Below, one piece after another: positions 52,038-60,557 of a DNA stretch of 64,000 bases. A program made the translations under genes and the position numbers. The stretch comes from Rhizobium sp. NFR07 (GTDB taxonomy: Bacteria > Pseudomonadota > Alphaproteobacteria > Rhizobiales > Rhizobiaceae): positions 310,001-374,000 of the forward strand of contig NZ_FOKM01000001.1 in NCBI RefSeq assembly GCF_900111905.1, written 5' to 3'. Within the stretch, counting starts at the first letter, position 1. Each line of letters begins with the position of its first letter. The notes under the pieces were generated by a model that did not search any database, was not told the origin of the DNA, and was given only the letters and a program-made list of their open reading frames with translations.

Positions 52038-52265
52038 ATGTCGACTTCGACCAAGACCCCCGCCAGTATTCGCCAGGGCGGACCGGGTTCATCGCATGAA
52101 AAGGCGCCCAATGCGAAAACGGGCGTTCCGCTGGAAGTGAAGAAACCGAAAGCCGACAGTGATGTGCGCGCAAAGAGCCGCGTATCCGGCGGAGGCGGCG
52201 AGCGCGACCGCCATCACACCCATGACGCAAAGACGAAGGGTGGCGGCAGTCATCCAGCTCACTGA
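52038..52265 (+). CDS. Small basic hydrophilic stress protein (75 residues)
   Basis: A polar, Lys/Arg/Gly/His-rich protein (MSTSTKTPASIRQGGPG, VPLEVKKPKADSDVRAKSR, SGGGGERDRHHTHD), likely disordered. AAGGAGG lies seven bases before the ATG. It shares the EcfG-type promoter with the upstream small gene and is followed by a strong terminator, so the two form a complete small stress operon. Function is unknown; nucleic-acid or protein protection is possible. Confidence 0.75.
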   Translation: MSTSTKTPASIRQGGPGSSHEKAPNAKTGVPLEVKKPKADSDVRAKSRVSGGGGERDRHHTHDAKTKGGGSHPAH

Positions 52266-52293
52266 CGGCCCCTATCAAGGATAGCTGACTATG

Positions 52294-52324
52294 CGCCCCC
52301 GGATTTCTGAACCGGGGGCGTTTT
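52294..52324 (+). terminator. Rho-independent terminator of the small stress operon
   Basis: CGCCCCCGG (52294-52302) pairs perfectly with CCGGGGGCG (52312-52320) over a nine-base loop and is followed by TTTT. It stands 28 bases after the second small stress gene. Confidence 0.9.
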
Positions 52325-52467
52325 GGCGTCACGTCGTCCATTTCGGACCATGAACGACTCGTAAAGATTGCATTTAGGATTTTCCGGTAACGTACCGTTA
52401 GTGAAATCCCGCGATGGGTCCAGAAATCAGGTTGGGCCAGCGGACGGTGTATTGCGTACGGGTTCTC

Positions 52468-53571
52468 ATGCGTCTTTCTGCTGCCACGTCGGCCATTGTC
52501 ATCGCCTGCATTGCTTTGTCCGGCTGCACCTCCAGTAGCGCTGAGACCGCGCTGACAGTGCCGCCAGCGTCGGTGAAGACGGGACGGCTCGCCTCTTCGC
52601 AAGCGGGCATGCCTTCTGCCATGCCGACTGCCAGCATCCCCAATGTCGATCCGACGCCGGTTGCCGCCATCACCCCTCCCGCAGCCGTCAACGACCCTCA
52701 TGAGCTTGCCTGGAATGGTGGGGCCCAAGCGACGCACGCCTTTGACGGCATGGGGACAACAGTCGGCATGCCAATGCCCACCGAGCGTCCGGTGGCGGCT
52801 CTCAGGCCTGCAGTCGACCCCTCCGTCGGCTCGTCGCGCGGATATCAGCGCCTGAAGGTCTATGGCCATCGTTTCCGTGACGTGAAGCCGATGAATTTCG
52901 GCAAGGTTGCGCCCCGTCATTTTGCCGTACATGGCGTCGACGTCTCTCGCTGGCAGGCCAATATCGACTGGCCGACCCTGCGCAGCCAGGGTGCCAATTT
53001 CGCTTATATCAAGGCGACCGACGGCGGCGATCACCTGGACCCGATGTTCAGGACGAACTGGCGCGGTGCCCAGCAGGCCGGCATCCGGCGCGGCGCCTAT
53101 CACTTCTTCTACTGGTGCCGTACTGCCGGTGAACAGGCGGACTGGTTCATCCGCAACGTGCCGCGCGATCCCGATGCGCTGCCTCCGGTGATCGACGTGG
53201 AATATAATCATCAGTCCGGCTGCAAAATGCGTCTTTCGACCGAGCGCGTGCTCGAGAAGATGCAGGTCTTCATGGACAAGCTCGAGAAGCATTACGGCCA
53301 GCGGCCGGTGATCTATACCGCACCGGACTTCTACAAGGACCACCTGCGCGGCCAGTTCCGCGACTACCCCTTCTGGCTGCGCTCGGTTGCCGCCCATCCG
53401 TCGAAGATCTATCCGGATCGCAAATGGGCGTTCTGGCAGTATTCCGGATCCGGCCTGTCCCAGGGCGTCAACGGCAAGATCGACCTCAACGTCTTCAACG
53501 GTGGCGAGGATGGCTGGCACAACTGGGTGGCGCGCAATACCGGCGCGAACAGCGCGGTCGCCAGCCGCTGA
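52468..53571 (+). CDS. GH25-family lysozyme lipoprotein
   Basis: A 367-residue protein. The start MRLSAATSAIVIACIALSGC is a lipoprotein signal, so it is likely anchored in the envelope. About 130 residues of Ala/Pro/Thr-rich linker precede the GH25 domain: HGVDVSRWQANIDWP, FAYIKATDGGDHLD, RRGAYHFFYWC, the catalytic pair Asp243 and Glu245 in VIDVEYN, VIYTAPDFYKDHL and WAFWQYSGSG. GH25 enzymes cleave the glycan strand of peptidoglycan. The frame opens earlier at 52414, but the lipobox argues for ATG 52468. Confidence 0.9.
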   Translation: MRLSAATSAIVIACIALSGCTSSSAETALTVPPASVKTGRLASSQAGMPSAMPTASIPNVDPTPVAAITPPAAVNDPHELAWNGGAQATHAFDGMGTTVGMPMPTERPVAALRPAVDPSVGSSRGYQRLKVYGHRFRDVKPMNFGKVAPRHFAVHGVDVSRWQANIDWPTLRSQGANFAYIKATDGGDHLDPMFRTNWRGAQQAGIRRGAYHFFYWCRTAGEQADWFIRNVPRDPDALPPVIDVEYNHQSGCKMRLSTERVLEKMQVFMDKLEKHYGQRPVIYTAPDFYKDHLRGQFRDYPFWLRSVAAHPSKIYPDRKWAFWQYSGSGLSQGVNGKIDLNVFNGGEDGWHNWVARNTGANSAVASR

Positions 53572-53592
53572 TCAGCAACTATAGCGAAATCG

Positions 53593-53633
53593 AAAACGCC
53601 CCGCGCTGTTCCTGAAGAACAGTCCGCGGGGCG
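53593..53633 (-). terminator. Terminator of the EmrAB operon
   Basis: Read on the minus strand, CGCGGGGCG pairs with CGCCCCGCG, with an inner CTGTTC/GAACAG stem, followed by TTTT (53593-53596). It lies 43 bases after the stop of the membrane fusion protein gene. Confidence 0.82.
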
Positions 53634-53675
53634 TATTCCGTCCGGATCCAAGCCGGCAGACAAACCGGCGTGGGT

Positions 53676-54743
53676 TCAGTTTGCCTGCGCCAGTGTCGAG
53701 TCGCCCTGCTGCGCGACATCGACGCGAGCGACAACCGACATGCCGGGAACAAGGCTATCGGTCAGCGGCTGGTTTGGCTCGATGGCGATCCGGACCGGAA
53801 TTCGCTGAGCGATCTTGGTGAAGTTGCCGGTCGCATTGTCCGATTTTATGACGGAGAATTCCGAGCCGGTTGCGGGCGCGAAACGTTCAATACGCCCGTT
53901 GAAGGACTGATGCCCGAGGGCATCGACGGTAAAGGTCACGACCTGGCCGGGCTTCATCCCTTCCAGCTGCGTTTCCTTGTAGTTCGCCACGACCCAGACG
54001 TGGTTTGGCACGAGCGAGGCGATCTGGGTTCCGATCGAGACATATTGTCCAAGCCGTCCGGTAACTTCGCCAAGCCTGCCGTCCTGCGGCGCGGTGATGC
54101 GGGTGTTCTGCAGGTCGATCTGTGCAAGTTCCACCGATGCCTTGGCGCCTTCGACCGTCGCTTCCAGCGAGCGCCGGTTGACGACGATGGTGTTCAGGTC
54201 CTGTTCGGCAACGAGCTCGGAAGCCTCCGCCTGATGGACCGAGGCCTGAGCCTGGTCGTAGGTCGCCTTGGCCTTTTCGAAATCGCTCTGGGTGGAGACA
54301 TTGCTCTTCAGCAGCGATTGCGTCCGATCGTAGGCTGTTCTGGCGGCGTTGAAGGCGGCATTGGCGCTCTCGACGGCGGCCTTGGCAGACACGATCTTCG
54401 CCTCCGCCGATTTGCGGCTCTGTTCGGAATTTGCAAGCGCAGCCTCGGCGGACTCTAGGCTTGCCTCGGCCTGCTCGACTTTCTGCGAATAGATGCGGTC
54501 ATCTATCTTGGCGACCAGATCGCCCTTCTTGACGAGCTGGTAGTCCTGCACGGGCACCTCGACGATGTACCCGGCGAGCTGCGGGCTGAGCAAGGTCACC
54601 TGGCCACGGACATAGGCGTCATTGGTCATTTCCATGGACCCTTTGAAGGGCGGCAGGTTCCAGGCATAGAGCACCACCAGCACGCCGACGATACCGATGG
54701 CCGCCGCGATGTAGGTTGCGATAGAGCGAAATACGGAGTTCAT
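53676..54743 (-). CDS. emrA: EmrA-type membrane fusion protein
   Basis: A 355-residue efflux adaptor. The N-terminal anchor (SIATYIAAAIGIVGVLVVLYAW) is followed by MEMTNDAYVRGQVTLLSPQLAGYIVEVPVQDYQLVKKGDLVAKID, the classic EmrA/VceA sequence, a coiled-coil hairpin with repeated Ala/Glu-rich helices, and IDLQNTRITAPQDGRLGEVTGRLGQYVSIGTQIASLVP. It links the EmrB-type pump to an outer-membrane channel. It lies 37 bases downstream of the pump gene, the reverse of the usual emrA-emrB order. A good terminator follows. Confidence 0.92.
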   Translation of the reverse strand: MNSVFRSIATYIAAAIGIVGVLVVLYAWNLPPFKGSMEMTNDAYVRGQVTLLSPQLAGYIVEVPVQDYQLVKKGDLVAKIDDRIYSQKVEQAEASLESAEAALANSEQSRKSAEAKIVSAKAAVESANAAFNAARTAYDRTQSLLKSNVSTQSDFEKAKATYDQAQASVHQAEASELVAEQDLNTIVVNRRSLEATVEGAKASVELAQIDLQNTRITAPQDGRLGEVTGRLGQYVSIGTQIASLVPNHVWVVANYKETQLEGMKPGQVVTFTVDALGHQSFNGRIERFAPATGSEFSVIKSDNATGNFTKIAQRIPVRIAIEPNQPLTDSLVPGMSVVARVDVAQQGDSTLAQAN

Positions 54744-54780
54744 AGTCTTGCTTTTCTTTGTGATGCCGTCGGTCCGCGTT

Positions 54781-56478
54781 TCATGCAGGCTGAGCTGGTG
54801 CTGCGGCAGGCAGGACCCGATGGCGATGATTCCAGAGGACATTGAGTAGAAGCAGGCCGATTGCGCCCACCGCGAGCAGGAAGGTGGCGAAGAAGGCGTC
54901 GTTATAAGCCAGTACATAGGCCTGCTGCCGCACCTGCGTGGCAAACAGGCTGGTGCCCTGCACGGTATGCTGCATGCCGTCCGGGCTCGACCTGCTGTAG
55001 GCCGCGACATATTGATTGATCCTGGCGACCACCAACGGATCGGTCGGCAGCAGCCGGGCGGTCAGGATCGCCGAGTGATACTGTTCCCGCCAGGTCACGA
55101 ACGTGCCAAACAGCGCGCTGCCGATGAAGGCGCCGACCTTCTGGGTGAACAGGAAGACAGCAATGAAGCTGATAATGTAGGTCAGTCCCTTCTTCAGAGC
55201 TGCGGCGAAGCCGACCGCCATTGCCGGCGGCAGGAAGAGGCCGCTGCCGAAAGCGATCAACGACTGGCTGGCATACATCTGCTCTGGCCGGGTCAGCACC
55301 GTCGAATAGCTGTCCATCAGTGTTCCGGCGGCAATCAGCACCAACGCCAAAAGATGGATGGCAGCTTCACGCCCGGGCTTCATAATCACGGCGCAGAACA
55401 GACCGGACACGATGCTCGCGATCAGGATCGCCCAGTAGATGCCCGTCATCTGCTCGTTGAACAGACCGAGCTGGCGGAAGAAATTGATCGCACCGGTCTG
55501 CTGTTCGGTCAGCAACATGCGGAAGACGAGCAGCACGCCGGCGAAATGGACGATTTCCCACGAGCTGATCCACCGGATGTCGATCAGATGGTTTCTGCGA
55601 TTGAGTTCCAGCATGGTGACGAGTACGCCGGCGACGATACCGCCGATCAGGACCCAGCCGAGCCACTCGGCTTCAAGCCACCAGTAGAGCCGGCCCATGG
55701 TGAAGAACACGGCGAGGCAACCCATCGAGATGGCAAGCAGGCCATAGCTGAAATAGTCCATCGACGAGATGACCTTCGCCCGGGGAGGGGATGTCAAAGG
55801 CAGGATGTAGATCAGACCGAAAACGACCAGGGCCAGGCCAAGCTCGAACATGTAGAGGCCCTGCAGATCATTGCTGTCGAGCAGCGACGGCGAGACGAGG
55901 CCGGCGATCGGCGTCGAAAGCGACAGGCCAATCAACGCCATGCACAGACCGACATTGAGCTTCTTTTCCGGAGGAAAGATCTCCAGCATATAGAGGAAGG
56001 CCATCGACGAGATCGGAGCGGCAGCAGCCCCAGCGAAGAAGCGCAACGCGATGCCGAGGCTGAGATCATTGACCCACAGATGCGCAAGGCTGATCAGCAC
56101 ATAGGGAATGATCGCCAGTTCGCAGAATTTGCGAATGCCATACTGGGTACGAACCTTGAAGAGGAAAAGGCCAAGGCTGACATTGGGGAAAAGATAGGCG
56201 GCCATCAGCCAGGAGGCTTCGTTCTGCGTCGCTTCCAGCGGGCCGGCAATCTGCTGCAGATTGGCCGATATCAGCGACGTGCCGAGCCCCTGCATGATCG
56301 CGGCGGTGACCGAGGTGAGTGCGTAGAGAAGCTGGATCGGCAGTGGTTTCGGCACGAAGGCGGGCGGAGCACTGGGAGCGGGAGCGGATGACGTTGCCTT
56401 CTCTTCGGCAGGGGCCGCTATATCGGCCTGCTCTGCCTCATCGGCCTCTATCCTGGCTGCCGCATCACGCGAGGACAT
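54781..56478 (-). CDS. emrB: DHA2-family drug:H+ antiporter (EmrB-like)
   Basis: A 565-residue major facilitator with about 14 membrane helices after a 60-residue charged N-terminal extension (EADEAEQADIAAPAEEKATSS) that is longer than usual. Family marks include LLYALTSVTAAIMQGLGTSLI near the first helix, NEASWLMAAYLFPNVSLGLFLF and RFFAGAAAAPISS. It exports drugs in exchange for protons. GGAGG stands six bases before ATG 56478, which overlaps the marR-like gene by 14 bases, so the regulator and pump are translationally coupled. Confidence 0.92.
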   Translation of the reverse strand: MSSRDAAARIEADEAEQADIAAPAEEKATSSAPAPSAPPAFVPKPLPIQLLYALTSVTAAIMQGLGTSLISANLQQIAGPLEATQNEASWLMAAYLFPNVSLGLFLFKVRTQYGIRKFCELAIIPYVLISLAHLWVNDLSLGIALRFFAGAAAAPISSMAFLYMLEIFPPEKKLNVGLCMALIGLSLSTPIAGLVSPSLLDSNDLQGLYMFELGLALVVFGLIYILPLTSPPRAKVISSMDYFSYGLLAISMGCLAVFFTMGRLYWWLEAEWLGWVLIGGIVAGVLVTMLELNRRNHLIDIRWISSWEIVHFAGVLLVFRMLLTEQQTGAINFFRQLGLFNEQMTGIYWAILIASIVSGLFCAVIMKPGREAAIHLLALVLIAAGTLMDSYSTVLTRPEQMYASQSLIAFGSGLFLPPAMAVGFAAALKKGLTYIISFIAVFLFTQKVGAFIGSALFGTFVTWREQYHSAILTARLLPTDPLVVARINQYVAAYSRSSPDGMQHTVQGTSLFATQVRQQAYVLAYNDAFFATFLLAVGAIGLLLLNVLWNHRHRVLPAAAPAQPA

Positions 56479-56923
56479 TGGTGTCCTCCACGTTGGAGAC
56501 ATTGGCAGAAATCTTCTCCAGAAGCGCGATGCCCTGCTTCAGTTCTTCAAGATCTACCCCCTCGAAGAACTGATGCCGGATCTCGTCTGCAACGGCCCGA
56601 ACGAAGGCCGCCTGCTCCTGCCCATGGGGCGTCAGGACGATGAGCTTGACGCGACGGTCACGAGGGTCCGGGCGCCGCTCGATAAGCCCGTTCTCCTCCA
56701 TGCGATCGAGAAGACGGACCATCGTCGCCTGTTCGAGCTCGAGCTCGCAGGCAAGTTCCGTCTGGGTCATGTTCTGCTTGCGCGCGAGGCGGAACAGAGC
56801 GCGAGCACGTGGATAGGTCAGGCCATGGGCGGTGACCTGCTGATTGAAGACCGTCCGAATCCTGCGGCTGACCTTGGTCAGCGCTTCCAGATATTCGGAG
56901 GCAGCTTGATCGCTATACGGCAT
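56465..56923 (-). CDS. MarR-family repressor of the efflux operon
   Basis: A 152-residue winged-helix regulator. Its core reads FNQQVTAHGLTYPRARALFRLARKQNMTQTELACELELEQATMVRLLDRMEENGLIERRPDPRDRRVKLIVLTPHGQE, the full MarR DNA-binding domain, flanked by helices for dimerisation. I chose ATG 56923; a GTG at 56962 is open in frame but lies inside the operator repeats. It is the first gene of the regulator-pump-adaptor operon and most likely represses it, with relief by a pump substrate. No Shine-Dalgarno sequence is visible, and the leader would be very short. Confidence 0.9.
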   Translation of the reverse strand: MPYSDQAASEYLEALTKVSRRIRTVFNQQVTAHGLTYPRARALFRLARKQNMTQTELACELELEQATMVRLLDRMEENGLIERRPDPRDRRVKLIVLTPHGQEQAAFVRAVADEIRHQFFEGVDLEELKQGIALLEKISANVSNVEDTNVLA

Positions 56924-56925
56924 AG

Positions 56926-56967
56926 TTAGCACACTAAGTTTATCTACCGCACTAGTTAGCACACCAA
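56926..56967. promoter_or_regulatory. Tandem MarR operators and promoter
   Basis: TTAGCACACTAA (56926-56937), a dyad with TTAG/CTAA arms, is repeated as TTAGCACACCAA at 56956-56967, 30 bases away (about three helical turns). On the minus strand a possible -35 TTGGTG sits in the distal copy and a -10-like GATAAA lies between them, so bound repressor would block polymerase. Confidence 0.68.
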
Positions 56968-57166
56968 GTATTTCGTTTCAATCCGGGTGGAAGCGCAGGC
57001 CAGCCATCGAAAATTTGCATGGGTCGCGCGGCCTGCTTGGAGCCGCGGATGAAGACGAGCTGCCGCGATTGTCGGCGGCAGCTCGTCTGTTGCGGCGAGT
57101 GCTTGCCAGCGCAGAGCCGACATCACACTCTTCGCGTCAACTTGCTTGATACGGCAGAAGGGAAAA

Positions 57167-57391
57167 TCAGCGGCAGACGCGGGTTTCCTTGATGATCACC
57201 TTGCCGTGGCGATGGGTCTTTACCTTCTTGACATAGCAGTCATGATGGCGGTGATGACGACGTTCCTGAACGTAACGCGGCGCGGGACGTGTATCCGTTG
57301 TCGTGATGGTCACGCTGGCGGCCTGGACCGGAACGGAGGCAGAGAACAACGATGCCGCGGCGATGGCCGAGGCGACGATGAAGGTTTTCAT
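57167..57391 (-). CDS. Small exported His/Arg-rich protein
   Basis: A 74-residue protein. MKTFIVASAIAAASLFSASVPVQA is a signal peptide; the mature part is rich in His, Arg and Lys (RPAPRYVQERRHHRHHDCYVKKVKTHRHGKVIIKETRVCR) with two Cys. AGGAGA lies eight bases before the ATG, and an EcfG-type promoter lies about 30 bases further up. The HHRHHDC stretch could bind metal. It is a likely general-stress-induced periplasmic protein of unknown function. Confidence 0.82.
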   Translation of the reverse strand: MKTFIVASAIAAASLFSASVPVQAASVTITTTDTRPAPRYVQERRHHRHHDCYVKKVKTHRHGKVIIKETRVCR

Positions 57392-57419
57392 GGAAAGTAT
57401 CTCCTGATTGGCCGCCGAT

Positions 57420-57444
57420 AACGCGCGATATGACAACCGGTTCC
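57420..57444 (-). promoter_or_regulatory. EcfG-type general stress promoter
   Basis: On the minus strand GGAAC (57444-57440), a 16-base spacer and CGTT (57423-57420) form the best match in the window to the general stress sigma factor consensus. It drives the small His-rich exported protein gene. Confidence 0.8.
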
Positions 57445-57466
57445 ACGCGAAAATTCGTGACCGGTT

Positions 57467-58246
57467 CTATCTCAGCAGCCCCTGCCCGCCGTCCACATAG
57501 ACCGGTGTGCCGGTGACATGGCGCGACTGATCCGAGGCGAGGAAGAGGATGACCGAGGCCACATCCTCGCTTTCTCCCGACTTGCCACCGGTGATGGGGA
57601 TATCGCCAGCCGGATACTCAACGGGCACAGCCGTCTCATCCTTGCCGCGGACCTTGGTATTGTCGTTGATATCAGTTTCGATCGCGCCGGGACAGACGGC
57701 ATTGACGCGGATCCTGTGGCGGCCGAGTTCGAGTGCCAGCTGCTGGACGATCGCGACCTGTGCCGCCTTCGTCGCGGCATAGGCCGTGGCGCCAGGCGTG
57801 CTGAAGGTTCGGTTGCCGTTGATGGAGGAGACCACGACGACGGATCCGCCATGCCGCTTGAGATACGGTACGCTGACATTCAGCGTCAGGTAGGTGCCGC
57901 GCAGATTGACGCGGATCGTCTGATCCCACTCCTCGGGCTTCAGGTCATCAATCGGCGCCCACACTCCGTTGATCCCGGCATTGGCGATGACGATATCGAG
58001 CCGACCGGATGTTTCTATAAGGGTGGAGATGGAGCTGCGCATCGAGGCTTCGTCCGCGACATCAGCTTCCAAAAGGACCGCCGTGCCGCCGATCGCCTCG
58101 ATCTCCGCCGCCGTCTTCTCAAGTTCGCTGCGCGTATGGCCGAGCACGCCGACCACGGCTCCGGCCTCTGCCAGCGTCAACGCGGATGCACGCCCGATAC
58201 CCGAACCCGCACCCGTTACCAGAGCCACCTTTGATCGAAGTTCCAT
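57467..58246 (-). CDS. Short-chain dehydrogenase/reductase
   Basis: A 259-residue classical SDR. The cofactor motif GAGSGIG is at residues 12-18, NAGING near 90, the catalytic Ser and YAATKAA (Tyr-x3-Lys) follow, and CPGAIETDIND marks the substrate end. It reduces or oxidises a carbonyl or alcohol with NAD(P)(H) in the cytosol. Acidic and basic residues around the cofactor site do not settle the cofactor. GAGG precedes the ATG. Substrate is unknown, and neighbours on either side are unrelated. Confidence 0.92.
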   Translation of the reverse strand: MELRSKVALVTGAGSGIGRASALTLAEAGAVVGVLGHTRSELEKTAAEIEAIGGTAVLLEADVADEASMRSSISTLIETSGRLDIVIANAGINGVWAPIDDLKPEEWDQTIRVNLRGTYLTLNVSVPYLKRHGGSVVVVSSINGNRTFSTPGATAYAATKAAQVAIVQQLALELGRHRIRVNAVCPGAIETDINDNTKVRGKDETAVPVEYPAGDIPITGGKSGESEDVASVILFLASDQSRHVTGTPVYVDGGQGLLR

Positions 58247-58313
58247 CGGCCATCCTCGCTTAGTTTGCAGACGCTCTATCGCCGCAACGGAGGAGCTGGC
58301 CCAATGTTCCCCG

Positions 58314-58739
58314 TCAGGCGGGATATGCCTCGCTCAGAATGCGCAGGCCTTCGGCGAACTTGCTGCCATCACCGCCCATCTGGTGCATCTGCGCGAGATT
58401 GTCGGTGAGGTCGGCGCGCTTGACCGGACGCGCAAGCGGGTTGGCGATCGAGCGACGGACGAAGTCGAAATAGTCCTCGCCATCGCGCTTGCTCATGGCA
58501 TCAACGGCACCGATGACGATTTCGGAAAAACCTTCCTCGCGCAACCGCTCGAATGTCCAGCCCGGGCCTTTCTCGACAACGTCATGCAGCCAGGCGACTA
58601 GCGTCTCATCCTTACCCGTCACATGTTCGGCGACACGCCGGACATGATCGATGAACGGCCCACCGGTCTTGCTGGATTGTCCCTTATGGGCCTCGGCGGC
58701 GATATCGATCGCCCTCTGCAGTTGCGTGTCGTAGCTCAT
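58314..58739 (-). CDS. Small HD-domain hydrolase (Mesh1/SpoT-like)
   Basis: A 141-residue protein matching the HD hydrolase half of SpoT: HKGQSSKTGGPFIDHVRRVAEHV with His32, then WLHDVVEKGPGWTFERL with His52-Asp53, and KRADLTDNLAQM with Asp110. These are the metal-binding residues of small alarmone hydrolases that split (p)ppGpp to GDP/GTP and pyrophosphate. It is shorter than Mesh1 by about 35 residues. GGGAGA lies six bases before ATG 58739. A different nucleotide substrate is possible. Confidence 0.82.
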   Translation of the reverse strand: MSYDTQLQRAIDIAAEAHKGQSSKTGGPFIDHVRRVAEHVTGKDETLVAWLHDVVEKGPGWTFERLREEGFSEIVIGAVDAMSKRDGEDYFDFVRRSIANPLARPVKRADLTDNLAQMHQMGGDGSKFAEGLRILSEAYPA

Positions 58740-58805
58740 GGAGAATCTCCCGTGTTGCGGCAAGCCATAGCAACGCTCGGCGACAAAAACGACATCAATC
58801 AGCGC

Positions 58806-59183
58806 CTAGACGCGATCCTCCTCGAATTGCTGCGCGCCTTCAAGCGGCACCAGCCAGTTCTCCCGCCGCTTGACCCAGAGTTCGTAGGTTGGTTCGACAT
58901 CCGTCGGCGCCATGTCGAGCGATCCGACACGGATCTCGACTTCAGGATCCTCAAGCTGGTTGAACACCCGGCCGCCGCAGGAGGTGCAGAACCCGCGGCC
59001 CTCGTAATACCGCACCTCGCCGGACATTTCGAAAGCATGCCGCGGCCAGATGCCGAATGTCGCGAACACAGAGCCGCTTTCCTTGCGGCAATCCATGCAA
59101 TGGCAGAGACCGATACGGACCGGATCTGCCTTCACACTGTAGCGAACCTGCCCACACAGACAGCTTCCGGAGCGAATGATCAT
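58806..59183 (-). CDS. GFA-family zinc protein
   Basis: A 125-residue protein of the glutathione-dependent formaldehyde-activating enzyme family. Zinc-binding Cys are in GSCLCGQVRYSV (Cys8, Cys10), GLCHCMDCRK (Cys27, Cys29, Cys32) and FCTSCGGRVF. GGAGG stands eight bases before ATG 59183. Most members have no proven substrate; binding of glutathione or a thiol adduct is the family expectation. Confidence 0.88.
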   Translation of the reverse strand: MIIRSGSCLCGQVRYSVKADPVRIGLCHCMDCRKESGSVFATFGIWPRHAFEMSGEVRYYEGRGFCTSCGGRVFNQLEDPEVEIRVGSLDMAPTDVEPTYELWVKRRENWLVPLEGAQQFEEDRV

Positions 59184-59249
59184 GACGGTTTCCTCCCTAT
59201 CTCCGAAAACCGACATAGGGCATGGAGATGGCGCGGCCAGCCGTCAGAC

Positions 59250-60350
59250 CTAGCGGATGTTCAGGGCCTCCCGGATGTCGGATTCGCTTTCCAGCTTCTG
59301 GACGACGACGCCGGACCAGCCCAGGCCGTCGTAATCCTCGTAGCCGAGGGTCTTGGCATAGGCCACGATCGAGCCGTTATTGTCGTAGTAGCTGCCCGCC
59401 GCGTGCCCGTTCGGATTAGCCAGCGCAAAGTGCGTGAAGAGCAGCGCCGGATTGGTGGTAGCGATGACGCGGCTGTTGCCGTCGAGCAGCATGACGGTGG
59501 TCTTTTCGGCAACATGCGGCGGCAGGTTCGCTTCCTTCTCGACGATCGCCTGCCCCTGGTTCTGCCAGTCGAAATAGACACCGAGCGTCCCGATCAGCGC
59601 TCCGTCGAGCGTGCCGCCCTCGCGTATGCCGGTGGCGTAGACGAGTGCATTCTGGTTTTCGTGGAGAGGCGAGGGCTTCACTTCGTCGACGACGTAATCG
59701 TCGCCGGACGCGCAACGGGAGGCAGCAGCAAACCACGGCTCCCCGGCCACGGAACCGCCGAGCATCTTGCGCTGGAATTTCGGATTGGCCGAAGCAATGA
59801 CATTGCCCTTCAGGTCTGTCACGACGAGATCGAGATAGACCGTGTAGAAACGGTTGATGACGCCGAGCCTTTCGGCGGCAAATGCGCGTCGGTCGGCATC
59901 GGGTTCCTGCAGAGCCTGCCAAAGAGCGGTATCGGTTGCCCACCAGCGCACATCGGCGGTGCGTTCGAACAAGTTGCGGACGATCAACTGCACAAGGGTC
60001 TGGGCAAGATCGGTGAGCCGAACCCCTTCCATTTCGTCGACCAGCGAATCCGCCATCGCGCGGGTCATGCCGATACGGCCGAGGACGTTGCTCTCGAATT
60101 TGGAGGCGATGTCGGTGGCGATCTGCGCCAGCCGCTGCACCTCATTGGCGACCACGGCAAATCCCTTGCCCATTTCCCCCGCTCGAGCGGCCTCGATCAG
60201 CGCGTTGATCGCGAGAAGCTTGATCTGTTTGACAACGTGAGTGTTGTCGGCGCTGAAGCGCTCAAGATCCTTGCCGATCCCTTCTGTGATCACCTGCATG
60301 GAGCGGGGCGTTGCGGCATGCTGCTGCTTGTCTGCTTCGACGGGGATCAT
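59250..60350 (-). CDS. Soluble chemoreceptor-like protein: signalling tip then Cache domain
   Basis: A 366-residue protein with no membrane segment. Residues 48-71 ([24 protein letters not shown]) are the hairpin tip of methyl-accepting chemotaxis proteins, the part that contacts CheA and CheW. From about residue 150 a Cache-type sensor fold follows ([74 protein letters not shown]). The order is the reverse of ordinary receptors, and the helical bundle is much shortened. AGGA lies eight bases before the ATG. It may sense a cytosolic ligand or be a kinase-signalling adaptor. Confidence 0.82.
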   Translation of the reverse strand: MIPVEADKQQHAATPRSMQVITEGIGKDLERFSADNTHVVKQIKLLAINALIEAARAGEMGKGFAVVANEVQRLAQIATDIASKFESNVLGRIGMTRAMADSLVDEMEGVRLTDLAQTLVQLIVRNLFERTADVRWWATDTALWQALQEPDADRRAFAAERLGVINRFYTVYLDLVVTDLKGNVIASANPKFQRKMLGGSVAGEPWFAAASRCASGDDYVVDEVKPSPLHENQNALVYATGIREGGTLDGALIGTLGVYFDWQNQGQAIVEKEANLPPHVAEKTTVMLLDGNSRVIATTNPALLFTHFALANPNGHAAGSYYDNNGSIVAYAKTLGYEDYDGLGWSGVVVQKLESESDIREALNIR

Positions 60351-60503
60351 GCGCAGGTCCTGAAATGAAAAAGGGGAAATGTGACAATGTGTTTCAATTT
60401 CGCATGAACTTGGTTTTTACTTGGTTAATAGCGAATAAAGCGCCCGAGCGGCGTGAGAACTCGATTGCTTTAGTCTTGCCGGCCTAAGCAACGGCTGCCT
60501 GCA

Positions 60504-60528
60504 GGAACTTATGTGCTAACAAAGTGTT
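60504..60528 (+). promoter_or_regulatory. EcfG-type general stress promoter
   Basis: GGAAC (60504-60508), a 17-base spacer and GTT (60526-60528) match the general stress consensus; the start of the exported protein gene is 29 bases further on. Confidence 0.66.
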
Positions 60529-60557
60529 TGAGCATCGGGTAATCCATGGAGGTTCCG

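Noticed and set aside
54967..56391. Plus-strand open frame of 474 codons opposite the EmrB-like pump
   Set aside because: Antisense to a membrane transporter; the translation is Gln-, Asp- and His-rich, the expected mirror of hydrophobic codons.
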